From HXMU1428-3 sp965215715 (lineage in GTDB: Bacteria > Pseudomonadota > Alphaproteobacteria > Rhizobiales > HXMU1428-3), in contig OZ244129.1 of NCBI GenBank assembly GCA_965215715.1, positions 2,914,001 through 2,978,000 on the forward strand: a stretch of DNA of 64,000 nt, in the 5' to 3' direction. Shown here in pieces: positions 16,229-25,228 of this stretch. The notes beneath the pieces were generated by a model. That model made no database searches, was not told where the DNA came from, and worked only from the letters and a program-made list of their open reading frames with translations. Numbering within the stretch: position 1 is the first letter of the stretch; the number at the start of each line of letters is the position of its first letter. The position numbers were made by a program, and so were the translations under genes.

Positions 16229-19024
16229 ATGAGTGCTGTTAATCAGTTGGATTTAATTTGGCTTTCAGAGCTGAATTTGGTGATTCTATATCCGGTTAAA
16301 GATTTAGATGTGTCTTTTGCCAGTGCTGCCATCATCATCAAGGGTGAAGATGGAACAGACCTATTTGTGCCTTATGATGGCTTGAGCAAAGGCGCACCGA
16401 TTGCCTTTTCATTGGGGCCGTCTTTGCAAGAAGGGGCTTATTTTTCGCTCAGTGTGCTCGGGTTTAAACTGAATGGAGAGCCAATTGAGCTTGCCGTTTT
16501 TCAATTGGATAAAGAGTTTGTGCCTCACCTTTATTTAAGCGGGGAGGCTACCAAATCCTTAGACATGCAAGTGGTCGGGTTTGGGCAATATCGCTGTGAT
16601 GGGGATGAGGCTGGATCTGCAAACCAGCTTGGTGACATTGGCATCAGTTCGGCTGATTATCAGATTGAGGAGCGCGTTGATTATAGCCAATTATTGGCCA
16701 CCTATCTTTATGATATGCGCTCTATTGAGCGCGATAATTTTACCGGGTTTTTCATCACCGGCGTGCCGCGTTTGGACCAGATCATCGGCCCGGCGGTACA
16801 TTTGCGCCCGCTGCATCACTATCAATTCGGACTTCAATTGAGATCAATGCAAATGGAGCTAGATCTTGTAGAAGATGAAGGTTTCGATGAGTTAGATGAG
16901 ACAGGCTCTTCACCGATTGAAGGGGCGGCTATTTTAAGCCGTCATGCAAGCGGCCATTTAAGGGGAGGGGGGGCAGATGGTGGTTTTGGTGTGCGTGATG
17001 TTCCAGAATTTACGTTGCATGCGGGCCCGGCACGAGAGGCGGTGGACTTTATCTTGCGCAATGGGTTGCAAGTTCATTGGCGGCGCCAGTTAGAGACTTG
17101 GAATTTGGACCATTTGGAACAATCCAGATCTGATGACAGGGATGTTCAGAGTTTTCTTATGGCGCCTGTGAGTGAGCGGGACAACCTTGTTCAGCAAGAT
17201 GGGGACTATTTTTTCCATTGGGCGGTGGAAGAGGCGATCATTGGTGATGTGGTGGGCATGGTGTTTGCCAGTGATCATGCCTCTATTGATATGAACGTAC
17301 TGCTTGACGATCAAAACCCGATCAGCATGGAAGCGTTTGGCTTGTTTATCTTTATGGGTGATGAATTTGTCCCCCTTACCCAAGAGATTTTAATGCTGCC
17401 TGAAAACCAAGGCATTGTTGCCAGGCTAGAATCTCATATAGATCAGGGGATTAAGCAAAGCCGGGCGAAAAATTATTTGGCGCTTGAGCGGGTGCGTTTG
17501 GCTTCACGTTTGTTTGAGCGCGATAAAGTTTTGCTAAATTTGGTTGGTTCCTCTCAACTGCAAGCTTTGGCTGAACAATCGCCGTTTGGGCCAGAATTGA
17601 TGGTGTATCGTGACCATGTTTTACATGCGTGGCAGGAACCAGACATGGCTTTGTGGCTCAAAGATTTATTTGGCTCTGCTATAAGTGCTGGCCGGGGCCG
17701 GTTGGTTGACTCACTGCGATTTGAGACGTTTAAAAAAGTGCCAGCCCTTGCCCATGCCCTGGTGTTTAACGAACCGTTTCGGCAAGCTTTTGGCAAACGC
17801 TCGGTTGACCCGCATAGTTTTCAAATGCCGATTTTGGAATATTTGTTGGGTAAGTTTTTCTCTGACCGATTGATTGAATGGGCGTTACGCCTCAAGGGCG
17901 AATCGCAGGCGGTGCTATGGCATTTGGCGCTAAAGCGCCCGTCCATGGTGGAGCGGCTTTATGAGCTTAAACTCGAGCCCGATTTGGCGCTCAACCCGTT
18001 TGATGAGCGCGCGCTTGATCATGCAGAGGCGGCCCTTAGTGATAGTAGCCATATTGATGTTGAGATCATTGAGCAAAAAGTGATGCCGGTTCTCAAAGCG
18101 CTTGAGGATGAGGGGCAGCTTGAGGCTTTGGAAGACTTTGCCCAAGGGTTAAAATTTGGAGCTGAGGGGAAAAAGCTCAATATTGGCGAGCTGAGCGTTT
18201 GTTTGGGGGCTGTGGAACAAGCCCAGGCACAGTGGCAGGCTTGGATTGATGAAGCTGGGGACGTTTTCAAACCCTTATTGCAACCCCTAGAGCTGAATGT
18301 GGTTGATTTTGAATCGGGTGAGGATTTCTCTGTAAGCGCAGATTTAAGGGAGTTGCGCCAGGAGATTGGTCGTTTTATCGGACAGTTGAGTGAAGAGTTG
18401 GGCTGTGATGAGATAATGGCGCAAAAAGCCCAAGCGTTTATTGAGACCGTTGAGGCTGATGTGTTTTTGCAAGAGATTAGGCAAAAGCTGGATCTTGCTT
18501 TGAAATATCATCATGATTTAAGCGTTGGTGTTGAGCAAATTATGGCCGCGTTTGAGGTTGATGAACAGACCCTGTCTGCTTTAAACGCGATAAAGCCCCA
18601 AGAGTGGCCAACAATGGAGCATTTCGGGCCGACATTCGCCAAACCGTTTGTTGAACGGCAAGTGGCGTTGCAGACAAAGTTTGATGCGCAGGTGAAGGCT
18701 TTTGCGCAAAAAGTTCACCCGGACGATGGGTTGTTTTATGCTACCTTACAAAATAGTTTGTCTGAGCTTGGCGCCGTGTTGCCAAAGCTGGTTTGGTTAA
18801 ATGCTGGGCAAGAGCTGGAATACCGGGTGGCCAAAGTGCGCTCTGGTCTTTCTGAGGCGCTATTGGCTGTTGGGCCTTTGAGTTCCAAATTGCGCCGTTC
18901 AAAAGGTGTCAGCCAGGCGGTGAAACAGTTGGTTGTGGCTGAACGGATGGGGCCCTCTGGCTGGCCGATTATCAATCAATCACTTGAAATTATAGAAAAA
19001 AACCTTGAAGTGTCTCCAGGGTGA
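16229..19024 (+). CDS. Large hypothetical protein, 931 aa, partner candidate of the divergent GTPase
   Basis: Not recognised. It is an acidic soluble protein with no signal peptide or membrane segment. Roughly 1-130 is beta-rich; 200-290 holds an acidic and Gly-rich stretch (LRGGGADGGFG near 246); about 400-930 looks mostly helical with many Leu, Glu and Ala residues. The layout (beta-rich head, helical body) suggests a scaffold or effector rather than an enzyme. No catalytic motif was seen. The ATG at 16229 is the first in frame. The following speD gene begins about 70 bp later but is probably a separate unit. Confidence 0.72.
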   Translation: MSAVNQLDLIWLSELNLVILYPVKDLDVSFASAAIIIKGEDGTDLFVPYDGLSKGAPIAFSLGPSLQEGAYFSLSVLGFKLNGEPIELAVFQLDKEFVPHLYLSGEATKSLDMQVVGFGQYRCDGDEAGSANQLGDIGISSADYQIEERVDYSQLLATYLYDMRSIERDNFTGFFITGVPRLDQIIGPAVHLRPLHHYQFGLQLRSMQMELDLVEDEGFDELDETGSSPIEGAAILSRHASGHLRGGGADGGFGVRDVPEFTLHAGPAREAVDFILRNGLQVHWRRQLETWNLDHLEQSRSDDRDVQSFLMAPVSERDNLVQQDGDYFFHWAVEEAIIGDVVGMVFASDHASIDMNVLLDDQNPISMEAFGLFIFMGDEFVPLTQEILMLPENQGIVARLESHIDQGIKQSRAKNYLALERVRLASRLFERDKVLLNLVGSSQLQALAEQSPFGPELMVYRDHVLHAWQEPDMALWLKDLFGSAISAGRGRLVDSLRFETFKKVPALAHALVFNEPFRQAFGKRSVDPHSFQMPILEYLLGKFFSDRLIEWALRLKGESQAVLWHLALKRPSMVERLYELKLEPDLALNPFDERALDHAEAALSDSSHIDVEIIEQKVMPVLKALEDEGQLEALEDFAQGLKFGAEGKKLNIGELSVCLGAVEQAQAQWQAWIDEAGDVFKPLLQPLELNVVDFESGEDFSVSADLRELRQEIGRFIGQLSEELGCDEIMAQKAQAFIETVEADVFLQEIRQKLDLALKYHHDLSVGVEQIMAAFEVDEQTLSALNAIKPQEWPTMEHFGPTFAKPFVERQVALQTKFDAQVKAFAQKVHPDDGLFYATLQNSLSELGAVLPKLVWLNAGQELEYRVAKVRSGLSEALLAVGPLSSKLRRSKGVSQAVKQLVVAERMGPSGWPIINQSLEIIEKNLEVSPG

Positions 19025-19096
19025 TTTTTTGCTTGGCAAGCTGATTGATTTTGTGTCATAGCCTCTTTCTTAATTTGTCATTTTATGGAGTGTGTG

Positions 19097-19600
19097 ATGG
19101 AAGGTAAAAATGCCTTCGGTGCAATGCCAGAGATTTCTTCTCATAATGAAGAGTTGCAAGAAACTGGTGTTGATCTGTCTTTTGAAGAGGCAAAAGACTA
19201 TTTCATTGAAAAAGACGGTGAGAAATTTGCCGGCTTGCATTTGATTATTGATTGTCTTGGTAGCCGTAATCTTTCCTCGTTAGAGAAAGTGGAGCAGTGT
19301 TTGCGCTCTTGCATTGAAGCGGCCGGGGCAACGCTGTTGCATATTCATTTACATCATTTCACGCCGGAGGGGGGCATCTCTGGTGTGGCGGTGTTGGCAG
19401 AATCTCACATTTCAATTCATAGCTGGCCGGAACATGGCTTTGCCGCGTTGGATGTGTTTATGTGCGGCAACACAACCCCTTTGAAAACCATTGACATTAT
19501 TCAGGCCGCTTTTGACCCTCAGGAGTTGCGGGTGAAAGAATTATATCGCGGCAAAGGAGCCCTTGCATGGAGCGATGGATTGAAGAAACCCTCCATCTAG
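19097..19600 (+). CDS. speD: S-adenosylmethionine decarboxylase proenzyme
   Basis: A 167-residue class 1 bacterial AdoMet decarboxylase, which supplies decarboxylated AdoMet for spermidine synthesis. The self-cleavage site that makes the pyruvoyl group is the Ser in AESHISIHSWPEHG (Ser103), with processing His108 and catalytic Cys123 in FMCGN. About 35 extra N-terminal residues precede the core. The ATG at 19097 has GGAG 6 nt upstream; an earlier in-frame ATG at 19085 overlaps that site. It overlaps speE by 34 bp, a coupled two-gene operon. Confidence 0.95.
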   Translation: MEGKNAFGAMPEISSHNEELQETGVDLSFEEAKDYFIEKDGEKFAGLHLIIDCLGSRNLSSLEKVEQCLRSCIEAAGATLLHIHLHHFTPEGGISGVAVLAESHISIHSWPEHGFAALDVFMCGNTTPLKTIDIIQAAFDPQELRVKELYRGKGALAWSDGLKKPSI

Positions 19601-20430
19601 ATTGGCGGACGCGGTTAAAAGCTGAGACCGTATTATTCGAACAGCAGACAGACCATCAACATCTCATCATTTTTGATAATAAAAAATTTGGCCGGGTGAT
19701 GATGCTTGACCATGTGGTGCAGCTGACCACTATGGATGAATTTATATATCATGAGATGATGGCGCATGTGCCCCTTATGGCGCTTAACACTGTTGAGCCT
19801 GATGCACCAAAATCAGTGTTGATTGTTGGCGGCGGTGATGGGGGTGTTTTGCGCGAGGTGTTGCGTCACCCCAGTGTTGAGCGGGCGGTGTTATGTGAGA
19901 TTGACCGCTCTGTGATTGACATGTGCTTGGCGTATTTTCCCGGTGTTTCCAACGGGGCCTTTGAGCATGAACGGGCTGAGATTGTCATTGCCGATGGTAC
20001 TGAATATGTCGCGGCACACCGGGATGAGTTTGATGTGATCTTGATTGATTCAACAGATCCTATCGGGCCGGGGGCTGTTTTATTTACCAAGGAATTTTAC
20101 GGAGATTGTAAAACAGCGTTAAAGCCGGGCGGGGTGATGTTGACGCAAAATGGGTTGCCTTTCATGCAGCCAGATGAGCTGAAACAATCGGTTGGTTATT
20201 TTAAAGAGCTTGGCTTTGCGCAAAGTTCAGCTTTTATTGCGACAACGCCGGGGTATTTTGGCGGGCCGATGTCACAAGGCTGGGCCTCTAAACGTGACGG
20301 TTTGAACGCTTTGCCTTTACAAGCTCTTCAAGAGACTTTTGATAAGTTGGGCCTTGAGATGCGTTATTATTCGCCTGAGGTGCACTTAGGAGCGTTTGCT
20401 TTACCGCCTTATATTGCTGAGTTGGTTTAA
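19567..20430 (+). CDS. speE: Polyamine aminopropyltransferase (spermidine synthase)
   Basis: A 287-residue Rossmann-fold enzyme transferring the aminopropyl group of decarboxylated AdoMet to putrescine. Visible motifs are the substrate-gating MLDHVVQLTTMDEFIYHEM, the nucleotide-binding GGGDGG (88-93), the acidic EID (111-113) and IDSTDPIGPG with catalytic Asp. Start codon is inside speD, with GGAGCCCTTGC upstream. Length is typical. Together with speD it gives a complete spermidine branch. Confidence 0.97.
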   Translation: MERWIEETLHLDWRTRLKAETVLFEQQTDHQHLIIFDNKKFGRVMMLDHVVQLTTMDEFIYHEMMAHVPLMALNTVEPDAPKSVLIVGGGDGGVLREVLRHPSVERAVLCEIDRSVIDMCLAYFPGVSNGAFEHERAEIVIADGTEYVAAHRDEFDVILIDSTDPIGPGAVLFTKEFYGDCKTALKPGGVMLTQNGLPFMQPDELKQSVGYFKELGFAQSSAFIATTPGYFGGPMSQGWASKRDGLNALPLQALQETFDKLGLEMRYYSPEVHLGAFALPPYIAELV

Positions 20431-20433
20431 GAC

Positions 20434-20540
20434 TCTAGAGCATGTCACATTGTTTTGAATTCAAAGACATGCTCTATCTTTTTGTTAAAGCCGTGTCTTT
20501 TTTCACAAAATCAGTATCCACTTTTGTGCGACACGCTCTA
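20434..20540. repeat. GAGCATGTC...GACACGC double palindrome (copy R2)
   Basis: Same layout as R1: AGAGCATGTC/GACATGCTCT then CGTGTC/GACACG with TATCCACTTTTGTGCGACA between. It sits immediately behind the speE stop and next to element B, filling the speE-hydrolase convergent gap. Confidence 0.85.
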
Positions 20541-20555
20541 TTGAGGGTTGGGGGC

Positions 20556-20680
20556 GTGCCTTAATTTTCATGATATGACTTTCGCATTTTAAAAGGGTCT
20601 GTCAAGGATTGCACATGCGCTATCGCGTCCTTGACAGACCCTTTTAAAATGCAAAAATCTCACCATGAAAATTAAGGCAC
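20556..20680 (-). repeat. Full-length 3'-end palindrome (element B)
   Basis: A 125-bp inverted repeat with outer arms GTGCCTTAATTTTCATG / CATGAAAATTAAGGCAC, the invariant GCAAAAATCTCACC on the right, an inner stem AAAAGGGTCT/AGACCCTTTT differing from the other copies on both sides, and GTCAAGGA/TCCTTGAC arms. Its right end is 32 bp behind the stop of the minus-strand hydrolase gene. The loop is inverted relative to elements A and D. Confidence 0.92.
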
Positions 20681-20712
20681 TTTATGGCGAGATTTTTGTT
20701 GTTTCTGTTCGG

Positions 20713-21708
20713 CTAAAGAGGGTATGAATTGGGGACCCAGCGATAGCCCATTGCATCTCGTTTTTCGATAAAGCCAATGCCGGGGAAGGGCATGTGAAAC
20801 CCGATAATGGGGAGCTTGTCTTTGGCTGCCATATCAAAAATGGTTTTACGGGTTTGGGCGCCTTGCTCTTTGTCAGCATCGAAAACCATGTGCCAATCGG
20901 GGCGTGCTAGTGAGAGCACATGGTGGTGGGCACAATCAGCCATTAGAAGCATCTCTTTGCCTTTGCTTTCAATGTGAAATGCCAAATGGCCTGGCGTGTG
21001 GCCATAGGCTTTGACCGCCTCGATGCCAGAGACAACTTCATCACCTGGTTTGATGAATTTGAATTTTTCTTTGAGGCCGGCTGTGTTGGTTTTAAATGGT
21101 TTGGCAAAAGGTTCTAGTCCCTTGGGGAGTTTATCGTCATTGTCCCAAAAATTAAACTCGATGTCAGAAATGACGTATTGCGCGTTGGGGAAAGCTTCTT
21201 TGTCTTTTTCTTTTATACCGCCGATGTGATCGGAATGGCCATGTGTGATCACGACGATATCAATTTGTTCTGGCTTGAAACCTGCGACTGCCAATTGTTT
21301 GGCTAAATTTCCAGCAAAGGGGCGCGGTGCAAAGCCATTCTCGCCATTGCCTGTGTCAAATAAGATAAGTTCTTTGCCAGTGTTAACAACTGTTGGAAGA
21401 AAAGTCGGGTTGAACAGTCTTGCAGGCATTAAGTTGTCTGTTAATAAGGTTTCAACCTGCTTTTCAGACGCATTGGCGCCAAAGATGGGATAGACTTTTT
21501 CGATCAATGCTTCGCCGTCTGAAATGGTGGTGATTTCAAAAGCACCTAGCTCAAAGCGATAAAAGGTTGGCTTGCTAACTCCTAAAAATGGGGCAGCAGC
21601 GTTTGCGAGTGAGGGAAGCGAGCTGATCAAGGGTGCTGCCAATAGGCTTGTGCTAGCGGTTAGTAGAGTGCGGCGGTTTAGTTCTTTATGAAAGAAATTG
21701 TTACTCAT
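20713..21708 (-). CDS. Exported metallo-beta-lactamase-fold hydrolase
   Basis: A 331-residue MBL-fold protein. The zinc-binding signature is THGHSDHIGG (His156, His158, Asp160, His161), with further ligands expected at GHTPGHLAFH and in MADCAHHH. The N-terminus has an RR pair (ELNRRTLL) before a hydrophobic stretch ending SLANA, a probable Tat signal, so the enzyme would act in the periplasm. Within the superfamily it resembles the lactonase/quinoprotein-associated MBL group; the substrate is unknown. It stands alone, convergent with speE. Confidence 0.87.
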   Translation of the reverse strand: MSNNFFHKELNRRTLLTASTSLLAAPLISSLPSLANAAAPFLGVSKPTFYRFELGAFEITTISDGEALIEKVYPIFGANASEKQVETLLTDNLMPARLFNPTFLPTVVNTGKELILFDTGNGENGFAPRPFAGNLAKQLAVAGFKPEQIDIVVITHGHSDHIGGIKEKDKEAFPNAQYVISDIEFNFWDNDDKLPKGLEPFAKPFKTNTAGLKEKFKFIKPGDEVVSGIEAVKAYGHTPGHLAFHIESKGKEMLLMADCAHHHVLSLARPDWHMVFDADKEQGAQTRKTIFDMAAKDKLPIIGFHMPFPGIGFIEKRDAMGYRWVPNSYPL

Positions 21709-21795
21709 GAGAGTCCATCCCTGTTTAACTGGTTTAATTTCATTCTAGTTTTAAAATTTCTTTTTGCAACTTAATCTATGGCTGACCAGTGAGAT

Positions 21796-22443
21796 TTAAG
21801 TTTTGCATTGTTTGCCAAGGGACCTGTTAATCCCCGGTGTCATTTGACTACCGATTTTATTGACCCAATAGCGCAGTGTTTGGGCCACCAGGTTCAAGCG
21901 GCAAAAGGTGCAGTCGAGGTTGAACTTGCCCATTTTGGGTGAAAATTGGGTGAGGCAATTGTTTTCAAATGTCCCGGTGGGCGTAAAAGCAAAACGCACC
22001 TGTTTGGCTTTTTTCGATTTGGTGGTTAGGTCGCAGGTGACCCATTGCGGCGGGATGATGAGTTCGCCTTGCTTTTTATCGATGGCCTGTTGCACCAGCC
22101 GCGTTTTCACGCGCACTTTGGCCATGCATTTGGCGCTGCGCACATTGATGATGGTTTTCACTGTGGCCTTTGAGGCTTTGTGGCGGCGCTTTTCAGGTTG
22201 GTCAGGCTCTTGTTCTTTTTGAGTGAGCAGGGCATCCAGTTCAGCTTCTTTAAATGAAAAGGGAATGTTGCAGGAAATAAGGGGATGTTTCTTCTGACCC
22301 TTTTCAATGGCTTTCTTGGTGGTACCGAGGCACTTTTCTATCGCGTTGATTGTGACTTGATGATGAGCGGGGGGCTGAGCTTTGCCAGGTGTGGAAAAAA
22401 GACAAAAAACAAGAAAAGCCAATACGGGTTTGAAATAGTGCAC
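21796..22443 (-). CDS. Hypothetical exported basic Cys-containing protein
   Basis: Not recognised. From GTG 22443 it would encode 215 residues with a clean signal peptide (hydrophobic YFKPVLAFLVFCLFS, then GKAQ). The mature part is very basic with about eight Cys residues, two of them in a CTFC pair near the C-terminus, suggesting disulfides or metal binding in the periplasm. Frames starting farther upstream overlap rimM by 35 bp and lack the signal layout. It lies where trmD would follow rimM in the common rpsP-rimM-trmD operon. Confidence 0.6.
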   Translation of the reverse strand: MHYFKPVLAFLVFCLFSTPGKAQPPAHHQVTINAIEKCLGTTKKAIEKGQKKHPLISCNIPFSFKEAELDALLTQKEQEPDQPEKRRHKASKATVKTIINVRSAKCMAKVRVKTRLVQQAIDKKQGELIIPPQWVTCDLTTKSKKAKQVRFAFTPTGTFENNCLTQFSPKMGKFNLDCTFCRLNLVAQTLRYWVNKIGSQMTPGINRSLGKQCKT

Positions 22444-22465
22444 GTGATTTGCTTTCTCAAAATGG

Positions 22466-23005
22466 TTATTCGCCTTTTTGCTCTTCCCCTTCAATTTCAT
22501 CGGGCGGAGAGACAATAATATACCCGTCTTTGATGTGAAGGGTCGGCACATTTTCTTCGTTAAAAACTAGATACATGCTCTTTTGGCTGTTTTGTGGCAA
22601 GATTTCAAGCAAATCCCCTGCGCCAAAATCCATAACGTTGATGATTTTGCCAAAAGGGTCCCCATTTTCCAATCTGGCTTCAAGGTTGATCAGGTCTGAA
22701 TAGTAAAATTCATCCATCTCAGGTTCGGGCAGTTTATCGCGCTCAATGCACAATATTGTGCCTTTGGCAGCTTCAGCATCGTTGCGGTCTTTGATTTCTT
22801 TTAGACTGGCAACCAGCAAGCCTTTATTGTTGAGCTGTAGTTTTTTGATTGTAAAGGTGTGTTGGCCGGAAGGGTCGCTTAAGGGGCCGTATTGATTAAG
22901 GGCGAGGGGGTCGTCACCAAAGGGTTTGATTGTTACCTGGCCCTTAATGCCGTGGGCTTTGGTAATGACGCCAAGCTCGATAAGGTCTTCTTTTGGATGA
23001 TTCAT
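22466..23005 (-). CDS. rimM: Ribosome maturation factor RimM
   Basis: A 179-residue two-domain protein that helps the 30S head mature around S19. The N-terminal domain begins LGVITKAHGIKGQVTIKPFGDD. The C-terminal PRC barrel includes DEFYYSDLINLEARLENG, GKIINVMDFGAGDLLEI and an acidic tail. The ATG at 23005 was chosen over an upstream TTG. Palindrome element C lies between it and the upstream rpsP gene. trmD and rplS, its usual partners, are not in this window. Confidence 0.95.
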   Translation of the reverse strand: MNHPKEDLIELGVITKAHGIKGQVTIKPFGDDPLALNQYGPLSDPSGQHTFTIKKLQLNNKGLLVASLKEIKDRNDAEAAKGTILCIERDKLPEPEMDEFYYSDLINLEARLENGDPFGKIINVMDFGAGDLLEILPQNSQKSMYLVFNEENVPTLHIKDGYIIVSPPDEIEGEEQKGE

Positions 23006-23028
23006 CTGCGACAAGGGCCTTATGTTTC

Positions 23029-23148
23029 GCCTTAACTTCCATGATAAGACTTTCGCATTTTAAGTTCGCTTGTCAAGGGTCAGGCCAGGCGTAACCGCCC
23101 TTGACAAGCGAACTTAAAATGCAAAAATCTCACCATGGAAATTAAGGC
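23029..23148 (-). repeat. Full-length 3'-end palindrome (element C)
   Basis: A 120-bp inverted repeat lying inside the rpsP-rimM operon, 22 bp behind the rpsP stop. Arms are GCCTTAACTTCCATG / CATGGAAATTAAGGC, with the invariant GCAAAAATCTCACC on the right and a copy-specific inner stem AAGTTCGCTT/AAGCGAACTT. All five arm differences become G-U pairs in the minus-strand RNA. Confidence 0.93.
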
Positions 23149-23170
23149 TGAGCTTGGCGAAGCTAGTTTT

Positions 23171-23599
23171 TTATTCGGCGGCAGTTTCTTCTGCTGGTGC
23201 TTCTTCAGCAGGGGCTTCCTCAGCCGGTGCGTTTTTGGCTTCCTCAGCAGCTGCTTTTGCGTCTTCTTCTTTTTGCTTTTTCTCTTCGATGCGCTCAAGG
23301 GCTTTTGTGCCAGGCTTGGCTTTGTTTGGATTGTTGCGGGCTTTGCGCTCTAGAATGTCAGCGGTATCCAAGAAGCGATTAACGCGGTCAGTTGGTTTGG
23401 CGCCTTTTGACAACCAATGTTTGATGCGCTCTTCGTTCAGTGTCACCCGGTTTTCATCGTCTTTGGCCAATAGCGGATTGTATGTGCCGAGCTTTTCAAT
23501 ATAGCGACCATCGCGCGGCATGCGCACATCGGCTACAACAATGCGGTAAAAGGGGCGTTTTTTTGAGCCGCCACGGGCCAGTCTAATTTTCAGTGCCAT
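23171..23599 (-). CDS. rpsP: 30S ribosomal protein S16 with Ala/Glu-rich tail
   Basis: A 142-residue bS16. Residues 1-80 match the family (MALKIRLARGGSKKRPFYRI start, RDGRYIEKLGTYNPL). The last about 45 residues are low-complexity Ala, Glu and Lys with three repeats of a PAEEA unit; such tails are usual in alphaproteobacterial S16. It heads the rpsP-rimM pair and is 40 bp downstream of ffh. Confidence 0.97.
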   Translation of the reverse strand: MALKIRLARGGSKKRPFYRIVVADVRMPRDGRYIEKLGTYNPLLAKDDENRVTLNEERIKHWLSKGAKPTDRVNRFLDTADILERKARNNPNKAKPGTKALERIEEKKQKEEDAKAAAEEAKNAPAEEAPAEEAPAEETAAE

Positions 23600-23639
23600 G
23601 TTATTTTCCTTTCAAGCAGAACTGATAAATTTAAATTCG

Positions 23640-25172
23640 TTATTTCTTTTTACCTGGTAAGCCAGGGATGCCGGGCAAGCCGCCCATGCCCCCTGGGGTT
23701 CCAGGGGCCCCAAGGCCTGGTAGGCCGGGGATGTTTTTGGGTAATTTTTTCTCTAAATCTTTGATGTCAGGCATTTCACCTGATTGAGGCATTTTGCCCG
23801 ATTGGGCCAGGGCCTCTAACTCAGCGTCTGAGATGTCTGGCATGTCGCCGCCAAACAGGCCGCCCATGCCACCCTTTTTGCCCATCTTTTTCATCATGTC
23901 AGCCATTTGCCGGTGCATTTTTAAAAGCTTGTTAATTTCCTGCACCGTGGTGCCAGAGCCGGCGGCAACGCGTTTTTTGCGGCTGGCGTTAAGCAGCTTT
24001 GGAAATTGGCGCTCTTTCATGGTCATGGAAGAGATGATCGCTTGTTGGCGATTAAAGATGCTGTCATCAAATTGGGCGGCATCAAGTTGCTTTTTCATTT
24101 TGCCGATGCCAGGCAGCATGCCCATAATCGAGCCCATGCCGCCAAGTTTTTTCATTTGATTCAACTGTTCGGACAAGTCTTCTAAATCAAACTTGCCCTT
24201 TTTCATTTTCTTGGCGATTTTGGCCGCTTTTTGTGCGTCGATCGTCTCTGCGGCTTTTTCAACCAGGCTGACCACATCGCCCATATCCAAGATACGGTTG
24301 GCAATCCGATCTGGGTGGAAGTCTTCCAGCTCGTCCAGTTTTTCACCAACACCGATGAGCTTAATTGGCTTGCCGGTAATCCCGCGCATAGAAAGGGCAG
24401 CACCGCCGCGGCCATCGCCATCCACTCTGGTTAAGACGATACCCGTGATGCCAATGCGCTCATCAAAACTTTTGGCAACATTGACGGCATCTTGACCGGT
24501 GAGGCTGTCTGCGACCAACAATGTTTCGTGCGGGCCAGTGATGTCTCTGATGGCTTCTGTTTCGGCCATCAGCTCATCATCAATGTGCAACCGGCCAGCG
24601 GTGTCCAGCATGAGCACATCAAAGCCGCCGCGTTTGGCTTCATCCAGAGCGCGTTTAGCAATCTGTGTTGGGTTTTGGCCTTCTATTATTTCCAGTGTTG
24701 CCACATTGACTTGCTCACCAAGCACGCGCAACTGCTCTTGAGCGGCTGGGCGGCGGGTGTCTAGCGAGGCCATGAGGACTTTTTTGTTCTCACGTTCGGT
24801 TAAGCGCTTGGCAATCTTACCGGTTGTGGTGGTTTTACCAGAGCCTTGCAGGCCAACCATCATAACTGGTACAGGCGCTGTTGCCTTCAAGTCAATCGGG
24901 TCAGCCTCAGAGCCTAGCATGTTGACCAATTCATCATGAACGATCTTGATCACTTGCTGGCCAGGCTTAACGGATTTTAGAACCTCAGCGCCAACGGCTT
25001 TTTCCGTGACCTTGTCGACAAACTCTTTGGTAACTTCTAGCGCGACATCAGCCTCTAGCAGGGCCCGGCGCACTTCGCGCATGGCGGTTTTCACATCGCT
25101 TTCAGAAAGCGCACCCCGGCCGGTGATTTTGTCAAAGGCGCTGCTTAAGCGGTCTGAGAGAGAGTCGAACAT
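23640..25172 (-). CDS. ffh: Signal recognition particle protein Ffh
   Basis: A 510-residue SRP54. N domain about 1-90; G domain with GLQGSGKTTTTGK (107-119), TRVDGDGRGGAALS and GKPIKLIGVGEKLDELE. The C-terminal M domain (about 330-440) binds signal sequences and 4.5S RNA, with the basic LLNASRKKRVAAGSG motif. The tail is Gly/Pro/Met-rich. It targets nascent inner-membrane proteins to FtsY. It is first in ffh-rpsP-rimM, an order widely conserved in alphaproteobacteria. Confidence 0.97.
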   Translation of the reverse strand: MFDSLSDRLSSAFDKITGRGALSESDVKTAMREVRRALLEADVALEVTKEFVDKVTEKAVGAEVLKSVKPGQQVIKIVHDELVNMLGSEADPIDLKATAPVPVMMVGLQGSGKTTTTGKIAKRLTERENKKVLMASLDTRRPAAQEQLRVLGEQVNVATLEIIEGQNPTQIAKRALDEAKRGGFDVLMLDTAGRLHIDDELMAETEAIRDITGPHETLLVADSLTGQDAVNVAKSFDERIGITGIVLTRVDGDGRGGAALSMRGITGKPIKLIGVGEKLDELEDFHPDRIANRILDMGDVVSLVEKAAETIDAQKAAKIAKKMKKGKFDLEDLSEQLNQMKKLGGMGSIMGMLPGIGKMKKQLDAAQFDDSIFNRQQAIISSMTMKERQFPKLLNASRKKRVAAGSGTTVQEINKLLKMHRQMADMMKKMGKKGGMGGLFGGDMPDISDAELEALAQSGKMPQSGEMPDIKDLEKKLPKNIPGLPGLGAPGTPGGMGGLPGIPGLPGKKK

Positions 25173-25228
25173 CGGTTTCGTTTTTCATCTTTCTGTTGGC
25201 TACACTCTATTGGATAGGCGCAGCTTTA

